The notes beneath the pieces are model-generated. The model was not told where the DNA came from and did not search any database. It was given only the letters and a program-made list of their open reading frames with translations. Below are positions 27,301 to 36,710 of a stretch of 64,000 bases of DNA, piece after piece. Origin of the DNA: Xylophilus rhododendri (lineage in GTDB: Bacteria; Pseudomonadota; Gammaproteobacteria; Burkholderiales; Burkholderiaceae_C); contig NZ_CP047650.1 in NCBI RefSeq assembly GCF_009906855.1, positions 434,001 through 498,000 on the forward strand, read 5' to 3'. Each line of letters opens with the position of its first letter. Within the stretch, counting starts at the first letter, position 1. Made by a program: the position numbers and the translations under genes.

Positions 27301-28524
27301 GCTGAAGCGCGGACGGCCGGCGAAATCCTCTTCGCTGTAGAGCCGGATGCAGATGCCGTTGGCCACCCGCCCGCAGCGCCCGGCGCGCTGGTTGGCCGCC
27401 GCCTGGCTGACCGGCTCGACCAGCAGCTGCTCCACCTTGCTGCGGTAGCTGTAGCGTTTGACCCGGGCGGTGCCGGTGTCGATCACGTAGCGGATGCCGG
27501 GCACCGTCAGCGAGGTTTCGGCCACGTTGGTGGCCAGCACGATACGGCGGCCGGTATGGCCTTCGAAGATGCGGTCCTGCTCGGCCTGCGAGAGGCGGGC
27601 GAAGAGCGGCAGCACCTCCGCACTGCGCAGCACGGCGTGGTGGCTAAGGTGGCCGCGCAGGTGGTCGGCGGCCTCGCGGATCTCGCGCTCGCCGGGGAAG
27701 AAGATCAGGATGTCGCCGGTCTGGCGCGGGTCCTGCCAGAGTTCGTCCACCGCGTCGGCCAGGGCCTCGTTCATGCCGTAGTCGCGCGACTCCTCGAAGG
27801 GGCGGTAGCGCTGCTCGACCGGGAAGGTGCGGCCGGTGACATGGATGACCGGCGCCGGGCCCTTGGCGGATGCAAAGTGGTTGGCGAAGCGGTCGGCATC
27901 GATGGTGGCCGAGGTGACGACGATCTTCAGGTCCGGCCGGCGCGGCAGGATCTCGCGCAGGTAGCCCAGCAGGAAGTCGATGTTGAGGCTGCGTTCGTGC
28001 GCCTCGTCGATGATGATGGTGTCGTAGGCCTTGAGCAGCGGATCGGTCTGCGTCTCGGCCAGCAGGATGCCGTCGGTCATCAGCTTGACCGAGGCGTCGC
28101 GCGAGAGGCGGTCCTGGAAACGCACCTTGTAGCCGACCACCTCGCCCAGCGGTGTCTTCAGCTCTTCGGCGATGCGTTTGGCCACCGACGAAGCAGCGAT
28201 CCGGCGCGGCTGCGTATGGCCGATCAGCCGGCCCTTGCCGGGCGGCGCGTTGAGCTTGCCGCGGCCCAGGGCCAGGGCGATTTTGGGCAGCTGGGTGGTC
28301 TTGCCCGAGCCGGTCTCGCCGCTGACGATGATGACCTGGTGGGCCGCGAAGGCGCCCATGATCTCCTCGCGCCGGGCCGAGACGGGCAGCGATTCGGGAA
28401 AGAGGATCTCTAGCGGTGGGGAGGTTTCTGGCACGGGCGGAACGAAGGGGCTGGCGGCGGGGACGGGCCCGAGGAACTTGGGGGAGAATCCGCGATTATC
28501 CAGCCCTGCCCTCGCCGGCTCCAT
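24400..28524 (-). CDS. hrpA: ATP-dependent RNA helicase HrpA
   Basis: 1374 residues, the usual size of HrpA, a DEAH-box helicase that acts on mRNA and on stalled ribosomes. Walker A is GETGSGKT (near residue 71), the DEAH box is in IIIDEAHERSL, the SAT motif in VVTSATIDADRF, and motif VI in NQRAGRCGRVANG. A long C-terminal region with HrpA-specific domains follows, with a Pro/Ala linker about residue 1130. The stop lies at the edge of the giant palindrome. The chosen ATG leaves only 15 bp to the argA start on the other strand; a GTG at 28434 is an alternative that loses a weakly conserved leader. Confidence 0.93.
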   Translation of the reverse strand: MEPARAGLDNRGFSPKFLGPVPAASPFVPPVPETSPPLEILFPESLPVSARREEIMGAFAAHQVIIVSGETGSGKTTQLPKIALALGRGKLNAPPGKGRLIGHTQPRRIAASSVAKRIAEELKTPLGEVVGYKVRFQDRLSRDASVKLMTDGILLAETQTDPLLKAYDTIIIDEAHERSLNIDFLLGYLREILPRRPDLKIVVTSATIDADRFANHFASAKGPAPVIHVTGRTFPVEQRYRPFEESRDYGMNEALADAVDELWQDPRQTGDILIFFPGEREIREAADHLRGHLSHHAVLRSAEVLPLFARLSQAEQDRIFEGHTGRRIVLATNVAETSLTVPGIRYVIDTGTARVKRYSYRSKVEQLLVEPVSQAAANQRAGRCGRVANGICIRLYSEEDFAGRPRFSDPEILRSSLAGVILRMKSLHLRDVEEFPFLEAPQKRAIADGYQLLSELGAVDDDNQLTPVGRELSKLPLDPRIGRMILEARDRGALEEVLIIASALSVQDVRDRPMEAQAQADQAHAKFDDEKSEFSGYLKLWKWIHDARGGAPVASTRRQMAAQSGQAKRPNAAFLPVAQRLVAAPVATPPPAAPEAPTHKLSNRQYEQLLRANFINIRRVREWRDIHSQLVATVQEHHWAINANPASYEHLHMAMLSGLLGNIGFRPEDVGSAGSTQSGGAGRGAAGSGEYLGARGIKFHKHPGAHLSKKPGRWIVAAELVETTRLFGRGIAAIEPQWLEEVGGHLLKKQLLDPHWEKRSSEVVALERATLYGLVVYSGRRVPYSRVDMAAAREIFIREALVGEGWESKLPFLAANRKLIRQVEDLEHKSRRQDVLVDDELIFAFYDQQLPQDVFDGRGLEQWWRDHSPGNPRLLHLNRDELMRHEAAGITTDAFPRTIRLGGVDSAAEYLHAPGDARDGLSVAVPLFVLNQVSEDRIEWLVPGMLKDKVQALLKSLPQKPRSRLVPLPESATRITQALSEPTVFGQGTLIDALLKQVREGTQLDVKRADFKPDQVPPHLFMHLRVVDEHGRQLGQGRSLAALKADLGGQARGAFQALAGVRVQAAPAPVAAPAAKGQAPAPAPKAAAAVPAGQHYTDWTFGELPELMEIRKGGQTLVGFPALIDEGGAVHIEVFDEPEMAAQKHRGGLRRLFALQIKEALKYLEKQIPDLQKMAVAYMPLGTQEQLRQQIVDVALDRAFLLDPLPTDAAAFKKRVDEGRGRLTLIAQEVARLALRVLTDYAGALRKIKDTKGQPLVTADVQAQLQRLIGKDFLVATPWAQLQHLPRYLQAIVMRLDKLRSDPARDASRMADVKLQEQRFWRLVAERKGNVDVRMQELRWLLEELRVSLFAQELRTPAPVSVKRLDKAWGLLST

Positions 28525-28539
28525 CCCTCACCCGCCCGC

Positions 28540-29895
28540 ATGTCCGCCGTCTTCAATTTCACCTTCGTCCCCTGGTTCCGCTCCGTCGCGCCCTATATCC
28601 ACATGCACCGCGGCAAGACCTTCGTGGTGGCCGTGGCCGGCGAGGCGATCGCCGCGGGCAAGCTGCCGGCCATCGCGCAGGACCTGGCACTGATCCAGTC
28701 CATGGGTGTGAAGGTGGTGCTGGTGCACGGCTTCCGGCCCCAGGTCAACGAGCAGCTCGCCGCCAAGGGGCATGAGGCCCGCTATTCGCACGGCATGCGC
28801 ATCACCGACACGGTGGCGCTGGACTGCGCCCAGGAGGCCGCCGGCCAGCTGCGCTACGAGATCGAGGCCGCGTTCAGCCAGGGCCTGCCCAACACGCCGA
28901 TGGCGGGCGCGCAGGTGCGGGTGGTGTCGGGCAACTTCATCACGGCGCGGCCTGTGGGCATCGTCGACGGGGTGGACTTCAAGCATTCGGGCCTGGTGCG
29001 CAAGGTCGACACCGACGGCATCCTGCGCTGCATCGACATGGGCGCGATGGTGCTGCTGTCGCCCTTCGGCTTCTCGCCGACCGGCGAGGCCTTCAACCTG
29101 ACCATGGAAGAGGTGGCGACCAGCGTGGCGATCGAGCTGGGCGCGGACAAACTCATCTTCATGTCGGAAGTGCCCGGCGTGCGTTCGCAGCCCTCGGAGC
29201 CCGAGGGCGAGGACAACCCCATCGACACCGAGATGCCCCTGGCCGCCGCCGAGGCCCTGCTGGCCCAGCTGCCCCAGCCCCAGCAGCCCAGCGACGTGGC
29301 CTTCTACCTGCAGCACTGCGTGCGCGCCTGCAAGGCGGGCGTGGAGCGCAGCCACATCATTCCCTTCGCGGTGGACGGCGCCCTGCTGCTGGAGGTGTAT
29401 GTACACGACGGCATCGGCACCATGGTGATCGACGAGAAGCTCGAAGAGCTGCGCCAGGCCACCAGCGACGACGTGGGCGGCATCCTCACCCTGATCGAGC
29501 CCTTCGAGCGCGACGGCACCCTGGTCAAGCGCGACCGCACCGAGATCGAACGCGACGCCGACCAGTACACGGTGCTGGAGCACGACGGCGTGATCTTCGC
29601 CTGCGCCGCGCTCTACCCCTATCCCGAGTCGCGCACCGCCGAGATGGCGGCGCTGACGGTGTCGCCGCTGAGCCAGGGCCAGGGCGACGGCGAGAAGGTG
29701 CTGCGCCGCATCGAGCAGCGCGCCCGCGCCATGGGCCTGAGCAGCATCTTCGTGCTGACCACCCGCACCATGCACTGGTTCATCAAGCGCGGCTTCCAGC
29801 CGGTGGACCCGGACTGGCTGCCCGAGGCCCGCAAGCGCAAGTACAACTGGGACCGCAAGAGCCAGGTGCTGATGAAGAAGCTCAACGGTTCCTAG
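28540..29895 (+). CDS. argA: N-acetylglutamate synthase
   Basis: 451 residues. An N-terminal amino-acid-kinase-like domain (VVAVAGEAIAAGKL, VVLVHGFRPQVNEQL) is fused to a C-terminal GNAT acetyltransferase domain (ALTVSPLSQGQGDGEKVLRR, TRTMHWFIKRGFQPV). This is the classical ArgA architecture, which makes N-acetylglutamate from glutamate and acetyl-CoA, the first step of arginine synthesis, and is normally inhibited by arginine through the kinase-like domain. It is transcribed divergently from hrpA and ends in a strong terminator. The promoter must overlap the hrpA 5' end. Confidence 0.96.
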   Translation: MSAVFNFTFVPWFRSVAPYIHMHRGKTFVVAVAGEAIAAGKLPAIAQDLALIQSMGVKVVLVHGFRPQVNEQLAAKGHEARYSHGMRITDTVALDCAQEAAGQLRYEIEAAFSQGLPNTPMAGAQVRVVSGNFITARPVGIVDGVDFKHSGLVRKVDTDGILRCIDMGAMVLLSPFGFSPTGEAFNLTMEEVATSVAIELGADKLIFMSEVPGVRSQPSEPEGEDNPIDTEMPLAAAEALLAQLPQPQQPSDVAFYLQHCVRACKAGVERSHIIPFAVDGALLLEVYVHDGIGTMVIDEKLEELRQATSDDVGGILTLIEPFERDGTLVKRDRTEIERDADQYTVLEHDGVIFACAALYPYPESRTAEMAALTVSPLSQGQGDGEKVLRRIEQRARAMGLSSIFVLTTRTMHWFIKRGFQPVDPDWLPEARKRKYNWDRKSQVLMKKLNGS

Positions 29896-29930
29896 AAAAA
29901 CAAAAGCGGCCGAGGCCGCTTTTTTGTTTT
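29895..29930. terminator. Bidirectional terminator between argA and dsbB
   Basis: A perfect stem (AAAAGCGGCC facing GGCCGCTTTT, GA loop) is flanked by A-rich and T-rich runs, so it works for argA from the left and dsbB from the right. It overlaps the last base of the argA stop codon and the dsbB stop. Confidence 0.92.
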
Positions 29931-30447
29931 ACCGGTCGCCGACGCGGCGCACCCGCTGCGGCCGGCCGAGCAGCACCGCCAGCAGCACCAGCCCCAGCAC
30001 CACGAAGCAGACGAAGGACCAGTTGGCGATGGAGCCGCCGAGGAAGGTCCAGTCGATCGCCGTGCAGTCTCCGCTGCCCTTGAAGATCATGGGGATGGCG
30101 CGCTGCAACGGGAAGGTCTCGATCATTCCGTAGAAGTCGCGGCCGCAGGAGGCGAACTCCGGCGGGTACCACTGCAGGAAGCTCTGGCGCGCGGCCACGA
30201 AGGCGCCGAAGCCGGCGGCCAGCAGGCCGAGGGTGGCGAAGGTCTTGCGGCCGCCGTTGCCTGGCAGCAAGGCACCGACCAAGGCGAAGACCGCCAGCAG
30301 GATCAGCGCATAACGCTGCACGATGCACATGGGGCACGGCTCCAGGCCGACCACATGCTGCAGGTACAGGCCGAACGCCAGCATGGCCACGCAGGCTGCG
30401 CAGACCAGGGCCAGGACCTTGCGCGGTTGCGCGCCAAAAATACTCAT
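29929..30447 (-). CDS. dsbB: Disulfide bond formation protein DsbB
   Basis: 172-residue inner-membrane protein with four helices. The two essential periplasmic cysteine pairs are present: CPMC in the first loop (near residue 38) and the second-loop pair in FASCGRD and SGDCTAI. DsbB reoxidises DsbA with quinone as acceptor, using the conserved arginine after CPMC (IVQRY). I chose the ATG (MSIFGAQ) that follows GGAGG; a GTG one codon earlier is equally possible. It is monocistronic and convergent with argA. Confidence 0.95.
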   Translation of the reverse strand: MSIFGAQPRKVLALVCAACVAMLAFGLYLQHVVGLEPCPMCIVQRYALILLAVFALVGALLPGNGGRKTFATLGLLAAGFGAFVAARQSFLQWYPPEFASCGRDFYGMIETFPLQRAIPMIFKGSGDCTAIDWTFLGGSIANWSFVCFVVLGLVLLAVLLGRPQRVRRVGDR

Positions 30448-30584
30448 CACGATGTTGTTCCTCCGGCGCCACTGCGGTCGCCCTGCCATTGGTGCGGCGG
30501 GTCCGCGATTGGTTCCCGCCCCGGTACGGTCCTCGCGGACCGTTCAGGGGCGGTATTGTGGCCTGAGCGCCGGCCTGGCCGGTC

Positions 30585-31691
<1,107 letters not shown>

Positions 31692-31707
31692 TTTTCTTCA
31701 GTCTTTC

Positions 31708-32613
31708 TCAACGGGCGACGCCGGGCACCGGCAGGGCCGGCGGCTTCTCGGGCGGCAGGTCGGCGGCGGCGCGTTCACGCTCGCTGCGCCATTCGACGAT
31801 GGACTTCACCACCAGCGTGACCAGCGCCAGCAGCGCCAGCAGCGAGGCCACGGCGAACGCCGCCACCGACTGGTATTCGTTGTAGAGGATCTCCACATGC
31901 AGCGGCACCGTGTTGGTCTGGCCGCGGATATGGCCCGACACCACCGACACCGCGCCGAACTCGCCCATGGCGCGGGCGTTGCACAGGATCACGCCGTACA
32001 TCAGGCCCCACTTGATGTTGGGCAGGGTGACATGCCAGAAGGTCTGCCAGCCCGAGGCGCCGAGCACGATGGCCGCCTGCTCCTCGTCGGTGCCCTGCGC
32101 CTGCATCAGCGGGATCAGCTCGCGCGCGATGAAGGGAAAGGTGACGAAGACGGTGGCCAGCACGATGCCGGGCACGGCGAAGATGATCTTGATGTCGTGC
32201 GCCGACAGCCAGGGCCCGAACCAGCCCTGGGCGCCGAAGACCAGCACGTACATCAGGCCCGCCACCACCGGCGAGACCGAGAACGGCAGGTCGATCAGCG
32301 TGGTCAGCACCGACTTGCCGCGGAACTCGAACTTGGCGATGCACCAGGCCGCGGCCACGCCGAAGACGAGGTTGAGCGGCACCGAGATGGCGGCCGTCAG
32401 CAGCGTGAGGCGGATGGCCGACCAGGCATCGGGCTCCTTCAGCGCTTCGAGGTAGGCATCGAGCCCCTTGCGCAGCGCCTCGGTGAACACCGCGGCCAGG
32501 GGCAGCAGCAGGAACAGCGCCAGGAACAGCAGCGCCACGCCGATCAGCGTGCGCCGCACCCAGGGGGATTCGGTGGTGATCGGCCGGTTGGAAGCGGTGG
32601 ACTGCTTGCTCAT
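31708..32613 (-). CDS. cysW: Sulfate ABC transporter permease CysW
   Basis: 301-residue membrane protein with six predicted helices. The EAA loop that docks to the ATPase reads [22 protein letters not shown] near residue 190, and the conserved [16 protein letters not shown] is diagnostic of CysW rather than CysT. Its ATG overlaps the cysT stop by four bases (ATGA), so the two permease subunits are made in equal amounts. It works with CysT and CysA in the inner membrane. Confidence 0.95.
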   Translation of the reverse strand: MSKQSTASNRPITTESPWVRRTLIGVALLFLALFLLLPLAAVFTEALRKGLDAYLEALKEPDAWSAIRLTLLTAAISVPLNLVFGVAAAWCIAKFEFRGKSVLTTLIDLPFSVSPVVAGLMYVLVFGAQGWFGPWLSAHDIKIIFAVPGIVLATVFVTFPFIARELIPLMQAQGTDEEQAAIVLGASGWQTFWHVTLPNIKWGLMYGVILCNARAMGEFGAVSVVSGHIRGQTNTVPLHVEILYNEYQSVAAFAVASLLALLALVTLVVKSIVEWRSERERAAADLPPEKPPALPVPGVAR

Positions 32614-33461
32614 GCGCCCATCCCCGCGCGCCGGCGCTGCCAGGCCTGCAGGCCGTTGATGACCAGCAGCAGGATGAAGGAGATGACCAGCATCACCACC
32701 GCGACCGCCGTGGCGCCCGCGTAGTCGTACTGTTCGAGCTTGCCGATGATGATCAGCGGCGTGATTTCGGAAACCATGGGCATGTTGCCGGCGATGAAGA
32801 TGACCGAGCCGTATTCGCCGATGGCGCGCGCGAAGGCCATGGCGAAGCCGGTGAGCAGGGCCGGGGCGATGGAGGGCAGCAGCACCTTGGTGAAGGTCTG
32901 CCAGCGGGTGGCACCCAGGCAGGTGGCGGCCTCTTCGAGTTCCTTCTCGCTGTCTTCCAGCACCGGCTGCACCGTGCGCACCACGAAGGGAATGCCGATG
33001 AAGATCAGCGCGATCACGATGCCCGCCGGCGTGAAGGCCAGCTTGATGCCCAGCGGCTCCAGGTACTGGCCGACCCAGCCGTTGCCGGCCAGCAGCGCGG
33101 TCAGCGAAATGCCGGCCACGGCGGTGGGCAACGCGAACGGAAGATCGACCAGGGCATCGACGATCTTCTTGCCCGGGAATTGATAGCGCACCAGCACCCA
33201 GGCCAGCAGCAGGCCGAAGACCAGGTTGACCAGCGCGGCGATCAACGAGGCGCCGAAGGTCAGCCGGTAGGCGGCCAGCACCCGCGGCGAGGCCACGGCG
33301 ATCCAGAACTGCTCGCCGGTCAGGCTGAAGCTGCGCAGCACCAGGGCGGCGAGCGGGATCAGGACGATGAGGCCGAGATAGAAAAGCGTGTAGCCGAGCG
33401 TGAGCTTGAAGCCCGGCAACACGCGCTTGCCGCCATTTCGGCGGGGCAGCGCGGTGGACAT
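32610..33461 (-). CDS. cysT: Sulfate ABC transporter permease CysT (CysU)
   Basis: 283-residue permease. I chose the ATG reading [10 protein letters not shown]; frame further upstream overlaps the binding-protein gene and is not coding. Six helices, an EAA loop ([22 protein letters not shown] near residue 180) and [17 protein letters not shown] mark CysT. It follows the sulfate-binding protein gene by 19 bp and overlaps cysW by four bases. Confidence 0.95.
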   Translation of the reverse strand: MSTALPRRNGGKRVLPGFKLTLGYTLFYLGLIVLIPLAALVLRSFSLTGEQFWIAVASPRVLAAYRLTFGASLIAALVNLVFGLLLAWVLVRYQFPGKKIVDALVDLPFALPTAVAGISLTALLAGNGWVGQYLEPLGIKLAFTPAGIVIALIFIGIPFVVRTVQPVLEDSEKELEEAATCLGATRWQTFTKVLLPSIAPALLTGFAMAFARAIGEYGSVIFIAGNMPMVSEITPLIIIGKLEQYDYAGATAVAVVMLVISFILLLVINGLQAWQRRRAGMGA

Positions 33462-33480
33462 TTGGATCGTGGGGCCTGGC

Positions 33481-34476
33481 TCAGCGGCCGGGCGTGTAGA
33501 GCTTGTCGAACTGGCCGCCGTCGTTGAAGTGCACCTTCTGCGCCTCGCCCAGGCTGCCGAAGAGTTCCTGCACCGTGAACAGCGGGATCGGCTTGAAGAC
33601 GTCCGCATGCTTCTTCAGGATGGCCGGGTTGCGCGGACGCAGGGCGTGCTTGACGGCGATCTCCTGGCCTTCGTCGGAGTACAGCCACTGCAGATAGGCC
33701 TTGGCCAGCTCGGCCGTGCCCTTCTTGGCGACGGTGCGCTCGACCACCGCCACCGGGTTCTCGGCCACGATGCTGATCGAGGGATAGACCGCATCGACCT
33801 TGCCCTCGCCGAACTCGCGGTTGATGGAGACGACTTCCGATTCGAAGGTGATCAGCACGTCGCCGATATTGCGTTGCAGGAAGGTGGTGGTGGCGTCGCG
33901 GCCGCCCTTGCCCAACACCGGCACGTTCTTGTAGAGCTTGCCGACGAACTCCGCGGCCTGGGCATCGCTGCCGCCCTTCTTCTTGATGTAGCCCCAGGCG
34001 GCCAGGTAGGCGTAGCGGCCGTTGCCGCCGGTCTTGGGGTTGACCACCACCACCTGCACGCCGGGCTTGATCAGGTCGTCCCAGTCCTTGATGCCCTTGG
34101 GATTGCCATTGCGGGTCAGGAACAGCATGGTGGAGGTGGTGGGCGAGGCGTTGTCCGGGAAACGCTTGTTCCAGTCCTTGGCGACCACGCCGCGCTCGGC
34201 GAGGAAGTCGACGTCGGTGGTGGTGTTCATGGTGACCACGTCGGCATCGAGGCCGTCGGCCACGGAGCGCGCCTGGGCGCTGGAGCCGCCGTGGGACTGG
34301 TCGATCTTCACGTCCTTGCCGGTGGTCTTCTTGTAGTTGGCGATGAAGGCCGTGTTGTAGTCCTTGTAGAACTCGCGGGCCACGTCGTAGGAGGCATTGA
34401 GCAGGGTCTGCGCCGAGACGGCGGCGGAGGCCAGGAATGCGGCGGCGGCGAGGGCGGCCTTCAGGCGGGAGTTCAT
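33481..34476 (-). CDS. sbp: Periplasmic sulfate-binding protein
   Basis: 331 residues. A signal peptide ends about residue 25 ([12 protein letters not shown]). Mature landmarks are the family opening [20 protein letters not shown], the sulfate-contacting segment [14 protein letters not shown], and [18 protein letters not shown]. It captures sulfate (or thiosulfate) for CysTWA. I chose the ATG of [10 protein letters not shown], since the longer frame adds a signal-less tail. It leads the operon; the promoter should lie in the 102 bp before it. Whether it is named Sbp or CysP cannot be settled by eye. Confidence 0.93.
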   Translation of the reverse strand: MNSRLKAALAAAAFLASAAVSAQTLLNASYDVAREFYKDYNTAFIANYKKTTGKDVKIDQSHGGSSAQARSVADGLDADVVTMNTTTDVDFLAERGVVAKDWNKRFPDNASPTTSTMLFLTRNGNPKGIKDWDDLIKPGVQVVVVNPKTGGNGRYAYLAAWGYIKKKGGSDAQAAEFVGKLYKNVPVLGKGGRDATTTFLQRNIGDVLITFESEVVSINREFGEGKVDAVYPSISIVAENPVAVVERTVAKKGTAELAKAYLQWLYSDEGQEIAVKHALRPRNPAILKKHADVFKPIPLFTVQELFGSLGEAQKVHFNDGGQFDKLYTPGR

Positions 34477-34578
34477 GGCGGTCTTTTTCTCAGGAAATGC
34501 GGTGCGTGAAAACGAGGCCGGCACGTGCCCTGGTGGCAGCGTGCCGACGGGTGGCAGACCGGCGCCGGGCCGGCCCTT

Positions 34579-35220
34579 TCAGCGGTTGGGCTGCGGGGTG
34601 ATGCGCAGGTAGGGGCGCACCGGGTTGAAGCCCTTGGGGAAACGCTCGGCCAGTTCCTTGGGGTCCTGGATGCTGGGCACGATCACCACGTCGTCGCCGT
34701 CCTTCCAGTTGGCGGGCGTGGCGACCTTGTGGCTGTCGGTGAGCTGCAGCGAATCGATCACCCGCAGGATCTCGTCGAAGTTGCGGCCAGTGCTAGCCGG
34801 GTAGGTGAAGGTGGTGCGCAGCACATGCTTGGGATCGATGATGAACACGCTGCGGACGGTGGCGTTGGCCAGCGCGTTCGGGTGGATCATGTTGTAGAGG
34901 GTCGATACTTTGCGGTCGGCGTCGGCCAGGATGGGGAAGTTGACCTGGGTGTTCTGCGTCTCGTTGATGTCCGGAATCCACTTGCCGTGCGATTCGACGG
35001 TGTCCACGCTCACCGCGATCGGCTTGACGCCGCGCTTGGCGAATTCGCCCGACAGCGCCGCCGTCTTGCCGAGTTCGGTGGTGCAGACGGGCGTGAAGTC
35101 GGCCGGATGCGAGAAGAGCACGACCCAGGAATCGCCGGCCCATTGGTAGAAGTCGATGGGGCCGACCGAAGAGTCCTGCTTGAAATCCGGAACGGTGTCG
35201 CCGAGTCTGAGAGTAGCCAT
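34579..35220 (-). CDS. 1-Cys peroxiredoxin (Prx6 type)
   Basis: 213 residues. The peroxidatic cysteine is Cys46 in the motif PADFTPVCTTE, and it is the only cysteine, as expected for the one-cysteine Prx6 group. The C-terminal domain typical of this group (DGDDVVIVPSIQDPKELAERF) is present. The enzyme reduces hydrogen peroxide and organic peroxides in the cytoplasm, with an external thiol as reductant. It is a single gene between the sulfate operon and pbpG; CTCCT-complement ribosome site (AGGACTCTC) precedes the ATG. An imperfect palindrome (TGCGTAAAACGCA at 35305-35317) lies upstream and might be an operator. Confidence 0.94.
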   Translation of the reverse strand: MATLRLGDTVPDFKQDSSVGPIDFYQWAGDSWVVLFSHPADFTPVCTTELGKTAALSGEFAKRGVKPIAVSVDTVESHGKWIPDINETQNTQVNFPILADADRKVSTLYNMIHPNALANATVRSVFIIDPKHVLRTTFTYPASTGRNFDEILRVIDSLQLTDSHKVATPANWKDGDDVVIVPSIQDPKELAERFPKGFNPVRPYLRITPQPNR

Positions 35221-35328
35221 GAGAGTCCTCCTAACTTCCTTTGGGGACCGTCATTCTCGGCGCTGAGCCCTAATTCGGGAAAGAATGGATTTCTTTATCT
35301 TTATTGCGTAAAACGCATATAAGCATGA

Positions 35329-35354
35329 AAAAAGACGCCCGCAGGCGTCTTTGT
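35329..35354 (-). terminator. Terminator downstream of pbpG
   Basis: A perfect 9-bp stem (AAAGACGCC facing GGCGTCTTT, four-base loop) with A and T runs at both ends lies 20 bp past the pbpG stop. Confidence 0.88.
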
Positions 35355-35374
35355 TTTGGAGCGCAGGAAGCGCT

Positions 35375-36478
35375 TCAGCCGTTGTTGGGCTTGGCCGCCA
35401 TCATGGCCGCTGCGGCTGAGGAGGACTCGACCCAGCGGCGCACCCGCTCGGCATCGGCCACGCGGCTCAGGCGCCCTGCGGAATCCAGGAACACCATGAT
35501 CAGCTTGCGGCCGGCGATCTTGGCCTGCATCACCAGGCACTGGCCGGCTTCGTTGATGAAGCCGGTCTTCTGCACGCCGATATCCCAGGCGGGATTGCTC
35601 ACCAGGCGGTTGGTGTTGTTGTACTGCAGGGTGCGGCGGCCGATGTCCACCGTGTAGTTGGGCGAGGTGGTCAGTTCGCGCAGCAGCGGATCCTGGTAAG
35701 CCGAGCCGACCAGGGTGGCCAGGTCGCGGGCGCTGGACTGGTTGCGGCTCGACAGGCCGGTGGGCTCCACGTAGTGGGTGTCGTTCATGCCCAGCTGGCG
35801 CGCCTTGGCGTTCATCAGCGTGACGAAGGTCGCCAGGCCGCCGGGATAGGTGCGGCCCAGGGCGTGCGCGGCGCGGTTCTCGCTGGACATCAGGGCCAGG
35901 TGCAGCATCTCGCCGCGCGACAGCGTGGCGCCGACGACCAGGCGCGAGCTGCTGCCCTTCTCGGTATCCACATCGTCCTGGGTGATGGTGATCATCTCGT
36001 CCATCGGCAGCTTGGCTTCGCTGATCAGCGTGCCGGTCATCAGCTTGGTGATGGAGGCGATGGGCAGCACGGCGCTGTCGTTCTTGCTGAGCAGGACCTC
36101 GTTGGTGTCCTGGTCGATCACGTAGGCGACGCTGGACTTGAGCGAGAGCGGATCGAAGGCCTCGTGCAGCCCGGCGATCTGGCCGTAGGACTGGCGCGCC
36201 GGCACATAGGCGATGCGGGCTGGAGCGCTGGTGCGGCCGGCGACGAAGCTGCGCGACACGCGGGCCGCGGCCACGGGCTTATGGGCGACCGCCCGGCTGG
36301 AAGCGGTTTTGCGCGGAGCGGCGGCCGCGCTGGCGGCCTGTTTCTTGGCTGCGGGCGCCTTGTGGCGTTCGGCCGCGCTGGCGCTGGAAAGGCTGGCCGT
36401 CATGAGACATGCGGCTGCACCCAGAACGCATGCAAATCGGCCGGCTTGCGCCGCCATGAAACGGTAACGAATAGACAT
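35375..36478 (-). CDS. pbpG: D-alanyl-D-alanine endopeptidase (PBP7-like)
   Basis: 367 residues: a signal peptide (about 1-36, ending SASA), a long Ala/Lys/Arg-rich linker to about residue 95, then a penicillin-binding domain. The active-site motifs are SITK (in PIASITKLM), SEN (in MSSENRAAHA) and KTG (in IGVQKTGF). PbpG cuts peptide cross-links in cell-wall peptidoglycan. The linker is longer and more positively charged than in E. coli PBP7, perhaps for wall or membrane contact. A TATAAT hexamer about 105 bp upstream may be its -10 box. Confidence 0.93.
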   Translation of the reverse strand: MSIRYRFMAAQAGRFACVLGAAACLMTASLSSASAAERHKAPAAKKQAASAAAAPRKTASSRAVAHKPVAAARVSRSFVAGRTSAPARIAYVPARQSYGQIAGLHEAFDPLSLKSSVAYVIDQDTNEVLLSKNDSAVLPIASITKLMTGTLISEAKLPMDEMITITQDDVDTEKGSSSRLVVGATLSRGEMLHLALMSSENRAAHALGRTYPGGLATFVTLMNAKARQLGMNDTHYVEPTGLSSRNQSSARDLATLVGSAYQDPLLRELTTSPNYTVDIGRRTLQYNNTNRLVSNPAWDIGVQKTGFINEAGQCLVMQAKIAGRKLIMVFLDSAGRLSRVADAERVRRWVESSSAAAAMMAAKPNNG

Positions 36479-36582
36479 TAAAAATTCTCCGGGAAGCGGG
36501 GCCAGGGCCTAGCGGGAATGAAAATCCTCGTAAAGCCGGGCGATATCAAGCACTTAGGTCGGCTTTATCATGGAGTGCCGAA

Positions 36583-36588
36583 ATTATA
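36583..36588 (-). promoter_or_regulatory. Possible -10 element of pbpG
   Basis: On the minus strand this reads TATAAT, a perfect sigma-70 -10 hexamer in otherwise GC-rich DNA, about 105 bp before the pbpG start. No convincing -35 element is seen at 16-18 bp, so the call is tentative. Confidence 0.4.
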
Positions 36589-36658
36589 AGCAGTTGTTTC
36601 ACTTCGGCGGGCCTGAAAGAGGACTTTAGTTTGTAAATCACGCCGCCGGTCGGCATGC

Positions 36659-36684
36659 AAAAAGGGGGCCTAGCCCCCTTTTCC
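36659..36684 (-). terminator. Terminator downstream of leuA
   Basis: The stem AAGGGGGC facing GCCCCCTT, with a very short loop and A/T runs on both sides, lies about 30 bp past the leuA stop. Confidence 0.85.
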
Positions 36685-36710
36685 CCTTTTCGCGGTGTCA
36701 ACCGCCTGTT

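Noticed and set aside
24673..28413. A 1246-codon open frame antisense to hrpA
   Set aside because: It is the mirror of a GC-rich gene: His/Gly/Ala/Arg/Val-rich with no domain, while the opposite strand encodes a complete helicase. The same applies to the long antisense frames at 6002-8290 and 1031-2863.
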